Shown: piece by piece, positions 27,537-35,685 of the stretch
Layout: every line of letters starts with the position of its first letter
Position numbering within the stretch: the first letter of the stretch is position 1
Source of the DNA: Ruminococcus sp.
GTDB taxonomy: Bacteria > Bacillota > Clostridia > Oscillospirales > Ruminococcaceae
Length of the DNA: 47,465 nt
Direction of reading: 5' to 3'
Assembly: GCA_015066745.1 (NCBI GenBank)
Contig: SVNW01000021.1
Coordinates: 1 to 47,465, forward strand
The notes under the pieces: generated by a model
The model's database searches: none
Told to the model about the DNA's origin: nothing
Seen by the model: only the letters and a program-made list of their open reading frames with translations
Translations under genes and position numbers: made by a program

Positions 27537-28136
27537 ATGATAGTTTTTCGTATACGTGGGGTAAAAGTAAGTTTTGATATAGGATTTTTAAGTATAATAT
27601 CGTTTGTGATGCTCAGTGGAGGCAAATATTACGGGCTTACGTTTGTTTCCTGTATGATACATGAACTGGGGCATCTTATTCAGATGTTTTTGTCAGATGA
27701 AAGTGTAAGTGTGATTTCCTTTAATATTTCCGGAATAACGATAGTGCCGTGTCATAAGAAAATAAATTCATTCTGGAATGATATATGTATTTTACTCGGA
27801 GGACCTTTTGCAAATCTGGTTACTGCGCTTTTTTCATTTTATATAGCAGGCGGTAATATAAATATTTTTATGCTTATAAATCTTATTCTGGGATTGTTTA
27901 ATCTTCTGCCGTTTTCAAAACTTGACGGCGGAAGTATTGTCTGTACACTTGCTGAATGTTTTATGAGTTGTGAGAAAAAAGAATTGTTTACAAGATATTT
28001 TTGCATTTTTAATATTATCATACTTGTAGTGTTCTGCTTTGTATTTTCAGAGTATATTCTTTCAAATATTTCTCTTGTCATAATGATTTTTTATCTTTTT
28101 TTTACGGAAATAATTACTATGCGAAATTTAAAATAA
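27537..28136 (+). CDS. SpoIVFB-like M50 site-2 membrane protease
   Basis: 199 residues, almost wholly hydrophobic. The zinc motif HELGH is at residues 42-46 (H42, E43, H46), and the third ligand is in FSKLDGGSI (D130), as in S2P-family proteases. In Bacillus SpoIVFB cleaves pro-sigma-K. The place two genes after spoVM supports a sporulation role. It lacks the C-terminal CBS domain of Bacillus SpoIVFB, as many clostridial forms do. Confidence 0.8.
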   Translation: MIVFRIRGVKVSFDIGFLSIISFVMLSGGKYYGLTFVSCMIHELGHLIQMFLSDESVSVISFNISGITIVPCHKKINSFWNDICILLGGPFANLVTALFSFYIAGGNINIFMLINLILGLFNLLPFSKLDGGSIVCTLAECFMSCEKKELFTRYFCIFNIIILVVFCFVFSEYILSNISLVIMIFYLFFTEIITMRNLK

Positions 28137-28139
28137 TCA

Positions 28140-28168
28140 TTGATTAATTGTCGATTTTGTAGTACAAT
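28140..28168 (+). promoter_or_regulatory. Promoter of the radical-SAM operon
   Basis: TTGATT (28140-28145), 17-base spacer, TACAAT (28163-28168), 36 bp before the ATG of the TIGR03960 gene. Confidence 0.65.
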
Positions 28169-28203
28169 TAAAGAGTTAGTTAATACAAAACCGGAGGATT
28201 TTT

Positions 28204-30042
28204 ATGCTTAAAGATAAGATAGAAAGATTGCTTCTCAAGGTACAGAAACCTTCACGTTATATAGGTGGAGAACCCGGAAGTGTTATGAAAAATAAAGAGA
28301 ACGTCGATGTAAGATTTGCTTTTTGTTTTCCCGATAGTTATGATATAGGTATGTCGCATCTCGGAATGAAGATACTTTATTCACTTATAAACAGCAGGGA
28401 AAATTACTGGTGTGAGAGAGTATTTGCACCATGGCTTGACTTTGAAGAACTTATGAGAGAAAATGATATTCCTCTCTACGCTCTTGAAAGTCTTGAACCT
28501 GTAAAAGATTTTGATTTTATAGGGTTTACGATGCAGTATGAACTTTCATATACAAATCTTCTCAATATGCTTGATCTTGCAGGTGTTCCGATATATGCAA
28601 GTGACAGAGGAGAATCACTTGCACCTATAGTCGTTGCAGGCGGTCCATGTGTCTGTAATCCAGAGCCTTTTGCCGAATTCTGTGATATCATTTCACTTGG
28701 CGAGGGCGAAGAAGTAACTCTTGAAATGATGGAACTCTATGAGAAAATGAAGAAACAGGGCGCTACAAGGCAGGAATTTCTTAAAGAAGCCTCAAAAATA
28801 GACGGCTTGTACATACCGTCATTATATGATGTTGAGTATAATGATGACGGAACAATAAAAAAATATGTTCCGAAAGACGGTGCGCCTGAGATCATCAGAA
28901 AGAGAATAATAAAAGATTTTGATAAGGTTTTCTATCCTGAAACTTTTGTCGTTCCTTTTTCTGAAATAGTACATAACAGAGCGTCTGTTGAGGTTTTAAG
29001 AGGTTGCATAAGAGGTTGCCGTTTCTGTCAGGCAGGATTTATCTACAGACCTTTCAGAGAAAAATCAACAGAGAAGATATCATGTCAGGTAAAAAATCTT
29101 TGTGAAAATACAGGATATGAGGAACTTTCACTTTCATCTCTCAGTACAAGTGACCACTCACAAATAGATGAGATGCTCACAGAATTGATCAAATATACAG
29201 AAAACGAACACGTAAACCTTACGCTTCCTTCGCTTCGAGTTGATAATTTTTCAGATGCTCTTCTTGAAAAAATAAAGAAGGTAAGAAAGAGCGGACTTAC
29301 ATTTGCTCCCGAAGCAGGTACTCAGCGTTTGCGTGATGTTATAAATAAAAATGTTTCTGAAGAAGAGATAATGTCTACCTGTCGTATAGCGTTTGAAGGT
29401 GGCTATACAAAGGTAAAGCTTTATTTTATGATGGGACTTCCTACCGAAACAGATGAAGATATAATAGGTATAGCAGATACAGCGCAGAAGGTAGTGGATC
29501 TTTTCTATTCTATCCCTGACAGACCAAAGGGTTCGGTATCTGTTTCAATCAGTGTTGCAACATTTGTGCCTAAGCCTTTTACACCGTTTGAATTTGAAGC
29601 GCAGATAAGCCGTGAAGAAATCGAACGCAGACAGAAACTTCTTGTTGACAGTGTAAAGTCTAAAAAAATAAAGGTAAGCTGGCACAGCCCTGACATAAGT
29701 ATTCTTGAAGAGGTACTTGCAAAGGGTGACAGAAAAATAGCAAAGGTAATGTACGAAGCCTGGAAGAGCGGTTGTAAATTTGACAGCTGGGGTGAAACTT
29801 TTGATTATGAAAAGTGGCAGACAGCTTTTGAAAAGTGCGGAGTAGACATTGGTTTCTATGCTAACCGTCAGAGAGAATACGATGAAGTATTTCCGTGGGA
29901 TCACCTTGACTACTATGTTAAAAAGGATTTTCTTGTAAGCGAAAATAAAAAAGCAAAAGAAAACCTTACAACTCCTAACTGCCGTCAGAAGTGTTCAGGT
30001 TGTGGCGTAAATGTTTGTGTGGGAGGTGCTTGTTTTGGTTAA
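28204..30042 (+). CDS. TIGR03960 family B12-binding/radical-SAM protein
   Basis: 612 residues. An N-terminal cobalamin-binding-like domain (about 1-200) is followed by a radical-SAM core with CIRGCRFCQAG (CX3CX2C) near residue 270 and APEAGTQRLRDVINKNV. The C-terminus ends with clustered cysteines, CRQKCSGCGVNVCVGGACFG, possibly an extra iron-sulphur site. This family is always found with the TIGR03936 gene that follows, which is split from or fused to it in different genomes. The substrate is not known to me; an RNA or ribosomal modification is often suspected because rng/rpl genes follow in other genomes, though not here. Confidence 0.9.
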   Translation: MLKDKIERLLLKVQKPSRYIGGEPGSVMKNKENVDVRFAFCFPDSYDIGMSHLGMKILYSLINSRENYWCERVFAPWLDFEELMRENDIPLYALESLEPVKDFDFIGFTMQYELSYTNLLNMLDLAGVPIYASDRGESLAPIVVAGGPCVCNPEPFAEFCDIISLGEGEEVTLEMMELYEKMKKQGATRQEFLKEASKIDGLYIPSLYDVEYNDDGTIKKYVPKDGAPEIIRKRIIKDFDKVFYPETFVVPFSEIVHNRASVEVLRGCIRGCRFCQAGFIYRPFREKSTEKISCQVKNLCENTGYEELSLSSLSTSDHSQIDEMLTELIKYTENEHVNLTLPSLRVDNFSDALLEKIKKVRKSGLTFAPEAGTQRLRDVINKNVSEEEIMSTCRIAFEGGYTKVKLYFMMGLPTETDEDIIGIADTAQKVVDLFYSIPDRPKGSVSVSISVATFVPKPFTPFEFEAQISREEIERRQKLLVDSVKSKKIKVSWHSPDISILEEVLAKGDRKIAKVMYEAWKSGCKFDSWGETFDYEKWQTAFEKCGVDIGFYANRQREYDEVFPWDHLDYYVKKDFLVSENKKAKENLTTPNCRQKCSGCGVNVCVGGACFG

Positions 30043-30694
30043 GTTAAGAGCAAGATTTGAAAAGAAAGACAGAGCAAAGTATATTTCTCACCTTGACCTG
30101 TACAGATTTATGCAGAGAACTTTTAAAAGAGCAGGTATATCGGTGTGGTATACAGAAGGTTTCAATCCTCATCTTTATATTATGTTTCCGCTCCCGCTTT
30201 CACTTGGATTTGAAAGTGACTGTGAGATAATGGACTTTAACATAACAGATGACAATCTTAGTCCGCAGTATATTGTGGAAAAAATGAATTCGGTACTCCC
30301 TGATGGAATAAAGCTTACAGATTTGTATGAACCTGTAATGAAGCATACCGAGATAGCGTATTCAGTTTATGATATACTCCTTATATCAGACAATAATGAG
30401 TTTTGTAAAGAAAAGTTTGACAGCTTTATTTCTCAGGACGAGATAATTATAAAGAAGAAAACCAAGAAAAAGACTTTTAAAGATGTTGATATAAAGCCTG
30501 TATCAGATGTACTTGCGGTAAGTGATACACCGCAGGGACTTAGCATAAAGCTGAAAATGCCTTCAGGAAGTGCGGTAAATTACAATCCGTCTCTTTTACT
30601 TGATGCGTTTTATGCATATACAGGTGCAGAACCTGAATTTGCACGTATAAACAGGACAAATATCATTACCGAAAACGGCGATGATTTCAGATGA
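30035..30694 (+). CDS. TIGR03936 family radical-SAM-associated protein (DUF2344)
   Basis: 219 residues from TTG at 30035 (MVKLRARFEKKDRAKYISHL), with GGGAGG eight bases upstream; this start overlaps the previous stop by 8 bp. The ATG at 30011 would put extra residues inside the partner gene. Family motifs are FEKKDRAKYISHLDLYR, AGISVWYTEGFNPH and PLPLSLGFESDCE. It is expected to work with the TIGR03960 protein; the reaction is unknown. Confidence 0.88.
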   Translation: MVKLRARFEKKDRAKYISHLDLYRFMQRTFKRAGISVWYTEGFNPHLYIMFPLPLSLGFESDCEIMDFNITDDNLSPQYIVEKMNSVLPDGIKLTDLYEPVMKHTEIAYSVYDILLISDNNEFCKEKFDSFISQDEIIIKKKTKKKTFKDVDIKPVSDVLAVSDTPQGLSIKLKMPSGSAVNYNPSLLLDAFYAYTGAEPEFARINRTNIITENGDDFR

Positions 30695-31389
30695 CGTATC
30701 ACAACAAAAATCTTTTTTCCATGCAGGATGCAGAGTACAGAGAGTTTCAGGCAAAACTTATTCCGAATATTAAAAAGGAAAGTATAATAGGAATAAGAAC
30801 GCCCATTCTTAAAAAATATGCTCTGGAGCTTGTTAAAAATAACGATTTTACGGAGTTTATAAGTATTCTTCCGCATGAATATTTTGAAGAAAATCAGCTT
30901 CATGCATTTATTGTTTCAGAACTTAAAGATTATGACAAGGTAATAAGTGAACTTGAAAGATTTTTGCCATATGTTGATAACTGGGCAACCTGCGATCAGT
31001 TGCGTCCTAAAATTTTTAAAAAGCATAAGGACAAACTGATAACCAAAATCAGAAAATGGATATCCTCATCTCACACATACACAATAAGATTTGGTGTTGG
31101 AATGATGATGTGCCACTATCTTGATGATAATTTTGAAGAAGATCATCTTAAACTGATTTCGGAGATCAGGGTTCATGATTACTATATTGACATGATGATA
31201 GCATGGTATTTTGCGACTGCACTTGCCAAGCAATACGACAAAGCTGTAAAATTTATAGAAAATAATGTGCTCGATACTTTTATAAATAACAAAACTATTC
31301 AGAAAGCAAGAGAGAGTTATCGTGTAAGCGATGAACACAAAGAATACTTAAAAAAATTAAAGAGAAATACAGGAGCTGATAAAAAATGA
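30691..31389 (+). CDS. DNA alkylation repair family protein (AlkD-like)
   Basis: 232 residues, all helical by composition and built of HEAT-like repeats. Family patterns are GIRTPILKKYALELVKN, VDNWATCDQLRPK and RFGVGMMMCHYLDDN. AlkD homologues remove alkylated bases such as 3-methyladenine without flipping them. The ATG overlaps the preceding TGA (ATGA), so it is coupled to the DUF2344 gene. The family includes members without glycosylase activity, so the enzymatic role is likely but not certain. Confidence 0.85.
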   Translation: MTYHNKNLFSMQDAEYREFQAKLIPNIKKESIIGIRTPILKKYALELVKNNDFTEFISILPHEYFEENQLHAFIVSELKDYDKVISELERFLPYVDNWATCDQLRPKIFKKHKDKLITKIRKWISSSHTYTIRFGVGMMMCHYLDDNFEEDHLKLISEIRVHDYYIDMMIAWYFATALAKQYDKAVKFIENNVLDTFINNKTIQKARESYRVSDEHKEYLKKLKRNTGADKK

Positions 31390-31904
31390 ATTTTTCAGAA
31401 CTTGCACAGACAAGATATTCAGTCAGAAAATTTTTAGATAAAAACATTGAAGAAAAAGACCTTGAAATAATTCTTAAAGCAGGAAATACAGCGCCTACAG
31501 CTTGTAACTATCAGCCTCAGAGAATATATGTGGTAAGAAGTGAAGAAAAAATAGCAAAACTTAACGAGTTATGCCGTTGTATTTTTGGGGCTAAAGATGT
31601 TCTGATGTTTACATACAATACCGATGAGGCATGGAAAAATCCTCTTGACAGTGGTGTATGTTCAGGTGTTCAGGACGTAAGTATAGTGGCAACTCATATT
31701 ATGATGCAGGCATGGGAACTGGGGATAGGTACTTGCTGGGTAAATTATTTTTCAAATTCTTTACTTGAAAAGGAATTTGGACTTCCCGAAAATGAAAAAG
31801 TTGTACTTCTTATGCCTATAGGCTATCCTGCAGAAGATTCCGTACCGCTTGAAAAAATGCACAATGTACGCAAAGATATTGATAAGACGGTAAGGTACAT
31901 ATAA
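31386..31904 (+). CDS. Nitroreductase family protein
   Basis: 172 residues; an FMN-dependent oxidoreductase of the small NfsA/Frp-like fold. The FMN-binding signature RYSVRKFLDKNIEE is near the N-terminus, with AGNTAPTACNYQP and the GIGTCWVNYF segment later, and LMPIGYPAED near the end. It overlaps the AlkD-like gene by 4 bp. The substrate cannot be inferred. Confidence 0.9.
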   Translation: MNFSELAQTRYSVRKFLDKNIEEKDLEIILKAGNTAPTACNYQPQRIYVVRSEEKIAKLNELCRCIFGAKDVLMFTYNTDEAWKNPLDSGVCSGVQDVSIVATHIMMQAWELGIGTCWVNYFSNSLLEKEFGLPENEKVVLLMPIGYPAEDSVPLEKMHNVRKDIDKTVRYI

Positions 31905-31946
31905 AAAAATTTTGAGGAAAACATTAAACCAAGAGAGGAAAAGATT

Positions 31947-33104
31947 TTGAAAATGAGAAAAAAATGTATTAGAAATGGTATTCTTGTTTGTGTTATGGCG
32001 TCATTGATGCTTATGACAGCAGGATGCAGTGAAACAGAACCTATGAGTACAGGAATGAGCAATACAGGAACAGTAGCAGATACTACAGAACTTCAGACAG
32101 AAGAACAGACTCAACCTGAACAGACTGAGCCGGTGACAGAAGCTGTTACAACAGAAGAAACAGTAACTACAGAAGAAATATCAACAGTATACAATCCGCT
32201 TACAGGAGAGTACGGTTACAATGAAAATGCTGTAGGCAAAAGACCGGTTGCAGTTATGATAAACAATATAGATCTGTCACTTCCGCAGTATGGTATAGGT
32301 TCGGCAGACTATATTTATGAAGTGGTAGTTGAAGGCGGAATTACAAGACTTATGGCTGTGTTTGCAGACTACACATCTGTTCCCGATCTTTGTTCTATAA
32401 GAAGCTGTCGTTACTATTATCCTATAATTGCTCATGGTCTTGACGCTATATACTGTCACTGGGGCGCTGACCAGACTATAGCACAGGAAACACTTGACAG
32501 ACTTGACATAGACAGATTTGACGGCGGAAGTTCGACATATTATGACTGGCTTTTCCTTAATGATGAACAGAGACTTCTTGAATACAGCAGTGAACATACA
32601 GGTTATCTTAAAGGAAGCGCTCTTGCTGAGGCAATAGAATATGCAGGATACCGTACTGATATGAGAAACGGTGCAAAAGATGCATTTGTATTTGCGGAAG
32701 GTGATGAAGTCACAACTTTTGAGGGTACACCATGCACTATGTTTGATGTTATTTTCTCCGAGTCATATTACAGCACTTTTACTTATGATGAAGAAAACAA
32801 GACCTACAAAAAACAGCATTCGGGAGATCCGCATATGGACAGTGCTACAGATGAACAGCTTTCATTTACAAACGTTTTTGTTCTCGAAACTTCTGTATCA
32901 ATGAGAGGTGTAGGCGAACTTATGGACGTTGCACTTGAAGGTGGTACAGGTTACTACATTTCAGGCGGAAAGTCCATGCCGATAAACTGGACAAAGCCTG
33001 CCGAAAACGAAAACTTTGTTATAACAGACTTATCGGGTCAGCCCATAACAGTAAACCGTGGCAAATGCTATTTTGGTATTACCGATAAGGTTGAGTTTTT
33101 CTGA
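31947..33104 (+). CDS. DUF3048 domain lipoprotein (YerB-like)
   Basis: 385 residues. A signal sequence with lipobox LMTAGC (lipidated Cys near 27) is followed by a Thr/Glu/Gln-rich linker (about 35-75) and the DUF3048 domain, with RPVAVMINNIDLSLPQYGIG, ITRLMAVFADY, SIRSCRYYY and CHWGADQ. The C-terminal part ends with a DUF3048_C-like segment. TTG at 31947 has AGAGAGGA seven bases upstream; ATG at 31953 is the alternative. Exported and membrane-anchored; molecular function unknown to me. Confidence 0.88.
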   Translation: MKMRKKCIRNGILVCVMASLMLMTAGCSETEPMSTGMSNTGTVADTTELQTEEQTQPEQTEPVTEAVTTEETVTTEEISTVYNPLTGEYGYNENAVGKRPVAVMINNIDLSLPQYGIGSADYIYEVVVEGGITRLMAVFADYTSVPDLCSIRSCRYYYPIIAHGLDAIYCHWGADQTIAQETLDRLDIDRFDGGSSTYYDWLFLNDEQRLLEYSSEHTGYLKGSALAEAIEYAGYRTDMRNGAKDAFVFAEGDEVTTFEGTPCTMFDVIFSESYYSTFTYDEENKTYKKQHSGDPHMDSATDEQLSFTNVFVLETSVSMRGVGELMDVALEGGTGYYISGGKSMPINWTKPAENENFVITDLSGQPITVNRGKCYFGITDKVEFF

Positions 33105-33838
33105 TGCTACGGGGTATATTGAAACCTCGTGCCGTTTATAACTGGAAGACATTTGATGAGATTTTTCCCACAGATCAGGAGGTTTGTGGGAAAAAATTTT
33201 TAAAAAATTTTGTTTACAACAGTGAAATCGGTCTTGGTAAGGAAAATGCAGAAGTTTATCGTGGAGATGAACTCATTGTTTATCAGCACGGCGGTAATTT
33301 TGATAAATTACTTTTTGGCGATGTAAAGATGAGCGGTGTATGTTGTGAGATAATAGCCACATACAATTTTCTTGTTCTATCGGGTAAAAAGGTTGATTTT
33401 TTCAGGCTGGCATCGGAGTTTGAATACAACGCTGTTTTGAAACCGCCGGTTATAAGGCTTTTTACACGAAACGGCACATGGGGAAGTAATCCGTATACAG
33501 TAAGAGCCTGTTTTGACAGGTATGGTATATCATACGATATGTATGATTCCTTTGAAAATAAAAATGCCTTTTCAGAGTTTAAAAAAGCTCTTGTTTTAGC
33601 AAAATATGCTTTTGTTTCTTATGCGTGGAAATGGGACAGAGTAAGTATCAAAGGCAGAAAATTTGGCGCTGGGGTCATAAAGGGGATACATACATTTGTG
33701 GTGGTTTGCGAAAAAGAAGGAAAGTTCAGGACGTTTAACCGCTATAGTAATCATCGGTCATCGGTGGAGTACGGGAGTTTTGATGAGATACTGGGGGACG
33801 GTGATTCGGAGTTTCTTGTGGGGTATATAATAAAGTAA
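33104..33838 (+). CDS. C39/papain-like cysteine peptidase-like protein
   Basis: 244 residues without a signal peptide. The order of motifs resembles a C39-type fold: SGVCCEIIATYNFLVLSGK with a Cys pair (C80, C81), TWGSNPYTVRACFDRYG, then IHTFVVVCEKEGKFRTFNR with a possible catalytic H196 and N212. The call is from motif order and is not firm; the protein could be inactive. It shares one base with the stop of the DUF3048 gene, so it belongs to that operon, and a terminator follows. Confidence 0.55.
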   Translation: MLRGILKPRAVYNWKTFDEIFPTDQEVCGKKFLKNFVYNSEIGLGKENAEVYRGDELIVYQHGGNFDKLLFGDVKMSGVCCEIIATYNFLVLSGKKVDFFRLASEFEYNAVLKPPVIRLFTRNGTWGSNPYTVRACFDRYGISYDMYDSFENKNAFSEFKKALVLAKYAFVSYAWKWDRVSIKGRKFGAGVIKGIHTFVVVCEKEGKFRTFNRYSNHRSSVEYGSFDEILGDGDSEFLVGYIIK

Positions 33839-33874
33839 AAAATCTGCTTATCGTTTTTGACAGGCAGATTTTTT
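33839..33874 (+). terminator. Terminator after the C39-like gene
   Basis: Stem aaaatctgc / gcagatttt and a T-run, directly after the stop codon. It also marks the left border of the AT-rich accessory block. Confidence 0.8.
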
Positions 33875-33875
33875 G

Positions 33876-33957
33876 GTTGTCGCTATAGTTGTCAATCAAT
33901 ACATTAACTTTTTTCTTGAGAGTAACTGTAAATTATAATAAAATAAAATTAAAGAAA
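33876..33957 (+). promoter_or_regulatory. Shared non-coding element, copy 1
   Basis: Starts gttgtcg and ends near gtaaattataataaaat at 33928. It aligns without gaps to 43389-43470: both have the same 52-base distance from gttgtcg to gtaaat, with clear similarity between. It lies 20 bp before the HTH-like regulator gene. The TATAAT at 33934 lacks a normal -35 box, so the element may be an operator or an unusual promoter. Confidence 0.55.
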
Positions 33958-33977
33958 TTAAGTAAAGGAATGATAAT

Positions 33978-35333
33978 ATGAATTTCTTAGAATATTTTAA
34001 ATTTCTTCGTGAGAAATACGAAGTATCAAATACAGAATTATTAAATGAGCTTACCATATCAGGAAGTGAAATAAAAAAAAGCAGCCTGTCTCATAAACTT
34101 AATGGTGAAAGAAAAATTACAATAGAAGAATTAGAAATCTTTATTTTAGTATTACAACCATCAGTTGCAGAAGAAAGTAAGCTTAGAGAACTTTATAAAA
34201 TCTATGATTTTGGTGAAGTAGAATTTGAAGAAGTAAAGCTTATTAAAGAATATATAGAGCAATTCGAAAATAATGTTATCTTACAACTTGAAGAAAGTGA
34301 TATTGATTTGAATAATGTTTTTGAAATTAATGATGAGAAATTTCTTACTACTGTATTATTGAAAATTTTATCTGATTCATGGGGGAATGGTAATATTGAG
34401 ATTATGTGTCAGCCTGAATATACAAGACTTATAGATTTATTGCTTAGTTTAAGTGCTAAGAAACATTCGGAAGTGAAACAGATTGTTTTTTTGAATAATG
34501 AATATAAGAATGACAGTAATATATATAATATTCGTTGTCTGACGATACTAGATAAGTTGGTTATAAAAAATCCTATGCATAAAATACGCTATTTTTACGA
34601 TAAGGTTAATGCTCGCATAAATGAATTGACTATATTTCCGTTTTTTGTTTTATCTGGAGACAAAGCATTACTTATTTCACATAATTTCAAAACAGGATAT
34701 TTGATTCATGATAAGTTGTTTATAAATAAGTTAAGCAGAGAATTTAATCGTATATTCAATCAAGCTAATGAATTGTTCAGAATAATAGCAAATGATATTG
34801 AATATATGCAGATTTGTTCAGAATTTGAAAAAAGTGCGAAGAATATGTACACACTACAATATCATCCATGTATAAGATTTAACGGAGACGAAAATCTTAC
34901 AAAATCATGTATCAGAGATGATTTTGATTTTGGAGAGGAGTTACTTGAGTTTTTTCAATCCAGTTGGGAAAATCAAGGTAGGTTTAAAGGGTATCATTTT
35001 CATTCTTCTGCAGGTGTGCAGGATTTTCTTGAAAAAGGAATCACTACAGATATGTCACCAATGCTTTTCAATTCGGTAGAAAAACAAAATCGAGAGCTTA
35101 TGCTGAAGAAGGCGAAAGAAAATAAGGTACAGAGTAACATTGAAATAAATGATAAGTTTATCAACGTTCCTTTACCACTTTCTATTGTCTGTTATGATAC
35201 GGCTGTGGTTTTGATTAGTTATAGAAATAATGAAGGAACAAGGTTACTTTTGAATGAAAGGAGTTTGTATAAGTCAACGATTAATTTTTTTAATTATATT
35301 TATAAGTATGAGAGAGTTGAGGAAGGAAAATGA
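33978..35333 (+). CDS. HTH-like regulatory protein of unknown family
   Basis: 451 residues, soluble, strongly AT-rich coding sequence compared with the genes to its left. The first 65 residues (FLREKYEVSNTELLNELTIS, then KKSSLSHKLNGERKITIEEL) look like an XRE-type helix-turn-helix with the pattern of DNA-binding repressors. The remaining 380 residues are mostly helical and match nothing I recognise; they may sense a ligand or signal. Ribosome site AAAGGA. The shared ~80-bp element stands before this gene, before the M23 operon and before the 50-residue ORF, so it may regulate itself and the neighbouring dockerin genes. That link is inference. Confidence 0.6.
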   Translation: MNFLEYFKFLREKYEVSNTELLNELTISGSEIKKSSLSHKLNGERKITIEELEIFILVLQPSVAEESKLRELYKIYDFGEVEFEEVKLIKEYIEQFENNVILQLEESDIDLNNVFEINDEKFLTTVLLKILSDSWGNGNIEIMCQPEYTRLIDLLLSLSAKKHSEVKQIVFLNNEYKNDSNIYNIRCLTILDKLVIKNPMHKIRYFYDKVNARINELTIFPFFVLSGDKALLISHNFKTGYLIHDKLFINKLSREFNRIFNQANELFRIIANDIEYMQICSEFEKSAKNMYTLQYHPCIRFNGDENLTKSCIRDDFDFGEELLEFFQSSWENQGRFKGYHFHSSAGVQDFLEKGITTDMSPMLFNSVEKQNRELMLKKAKENKVQSNIEINDKFINVPLPLSIVCYDTAVVLISYRNNEGTRLLLNERSLYKSTINFFNYIYKYERVEEGK

Positions 35334-35341
35334 TGTGAATG

Positions 35342-35415
35342 GTTGGAGGTGTATATGTCAAAAAGAGATTAAACAGTTTATTTAAGTAATAGTAAATTAT
35401 AATTAAAAATTTTAT
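35342..35415 (+). promoter_or_regulatory. Shared non-coding element, copy 3 (diverged)
   Basis: Begins gttgg, contains tgtcaa at the same place as copy 1 and ends with tagtaaattataattaaaa at 35391. Similarity is weaker than between copies 1 and 2 and needs a one-base gap. It lies about 300 bp before the M23-GLUG-GH25 operon. Confidence 0.4.
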
Positions 35416-35444
35416 TATGAAAGGGGAGATATATAAAGATAACA

Positions 35445-35648
35445 ACAGATCATATTGTTTGATATTTAGAAATATTAAATATCATATCGAGTGAAGAATT
35501 AAAAGGTAATGGTAATGCATGGTGGAAGTAAATGTCTGATATTAACACAACTACAAAAGGGTATAAAGTGATAAAATATCTTGAAAAAAATTGTATTAAT
35601 GACATTGATTCAAGTAATGGATCAAATATTTATAACATCGTTGTATGA
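35445..35648 (+). pseudogene. Possible decayed small ORF
   Basis: One frame reads ITTDHIV-stop-YLEILNIISSEELKG... NAWWK-stop-MSDINTTTKGYKVIKYLEK...IYNIVV before a final TGA. An AAGGGGAG site stands before an ATA where an ATG would be expected. A mutated start and two in-frame stops suggest a decayed gene of about 68 codons. The last part (35532-35648, 38 codons from ATG) could still be translated. No family is recognised, and chance cannot be ruled out. Confidence 0.3.
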
Positions 35649-35685
35649 TGAAACGACTGCTAATAAAAAGGAATGGTGAAATAGA

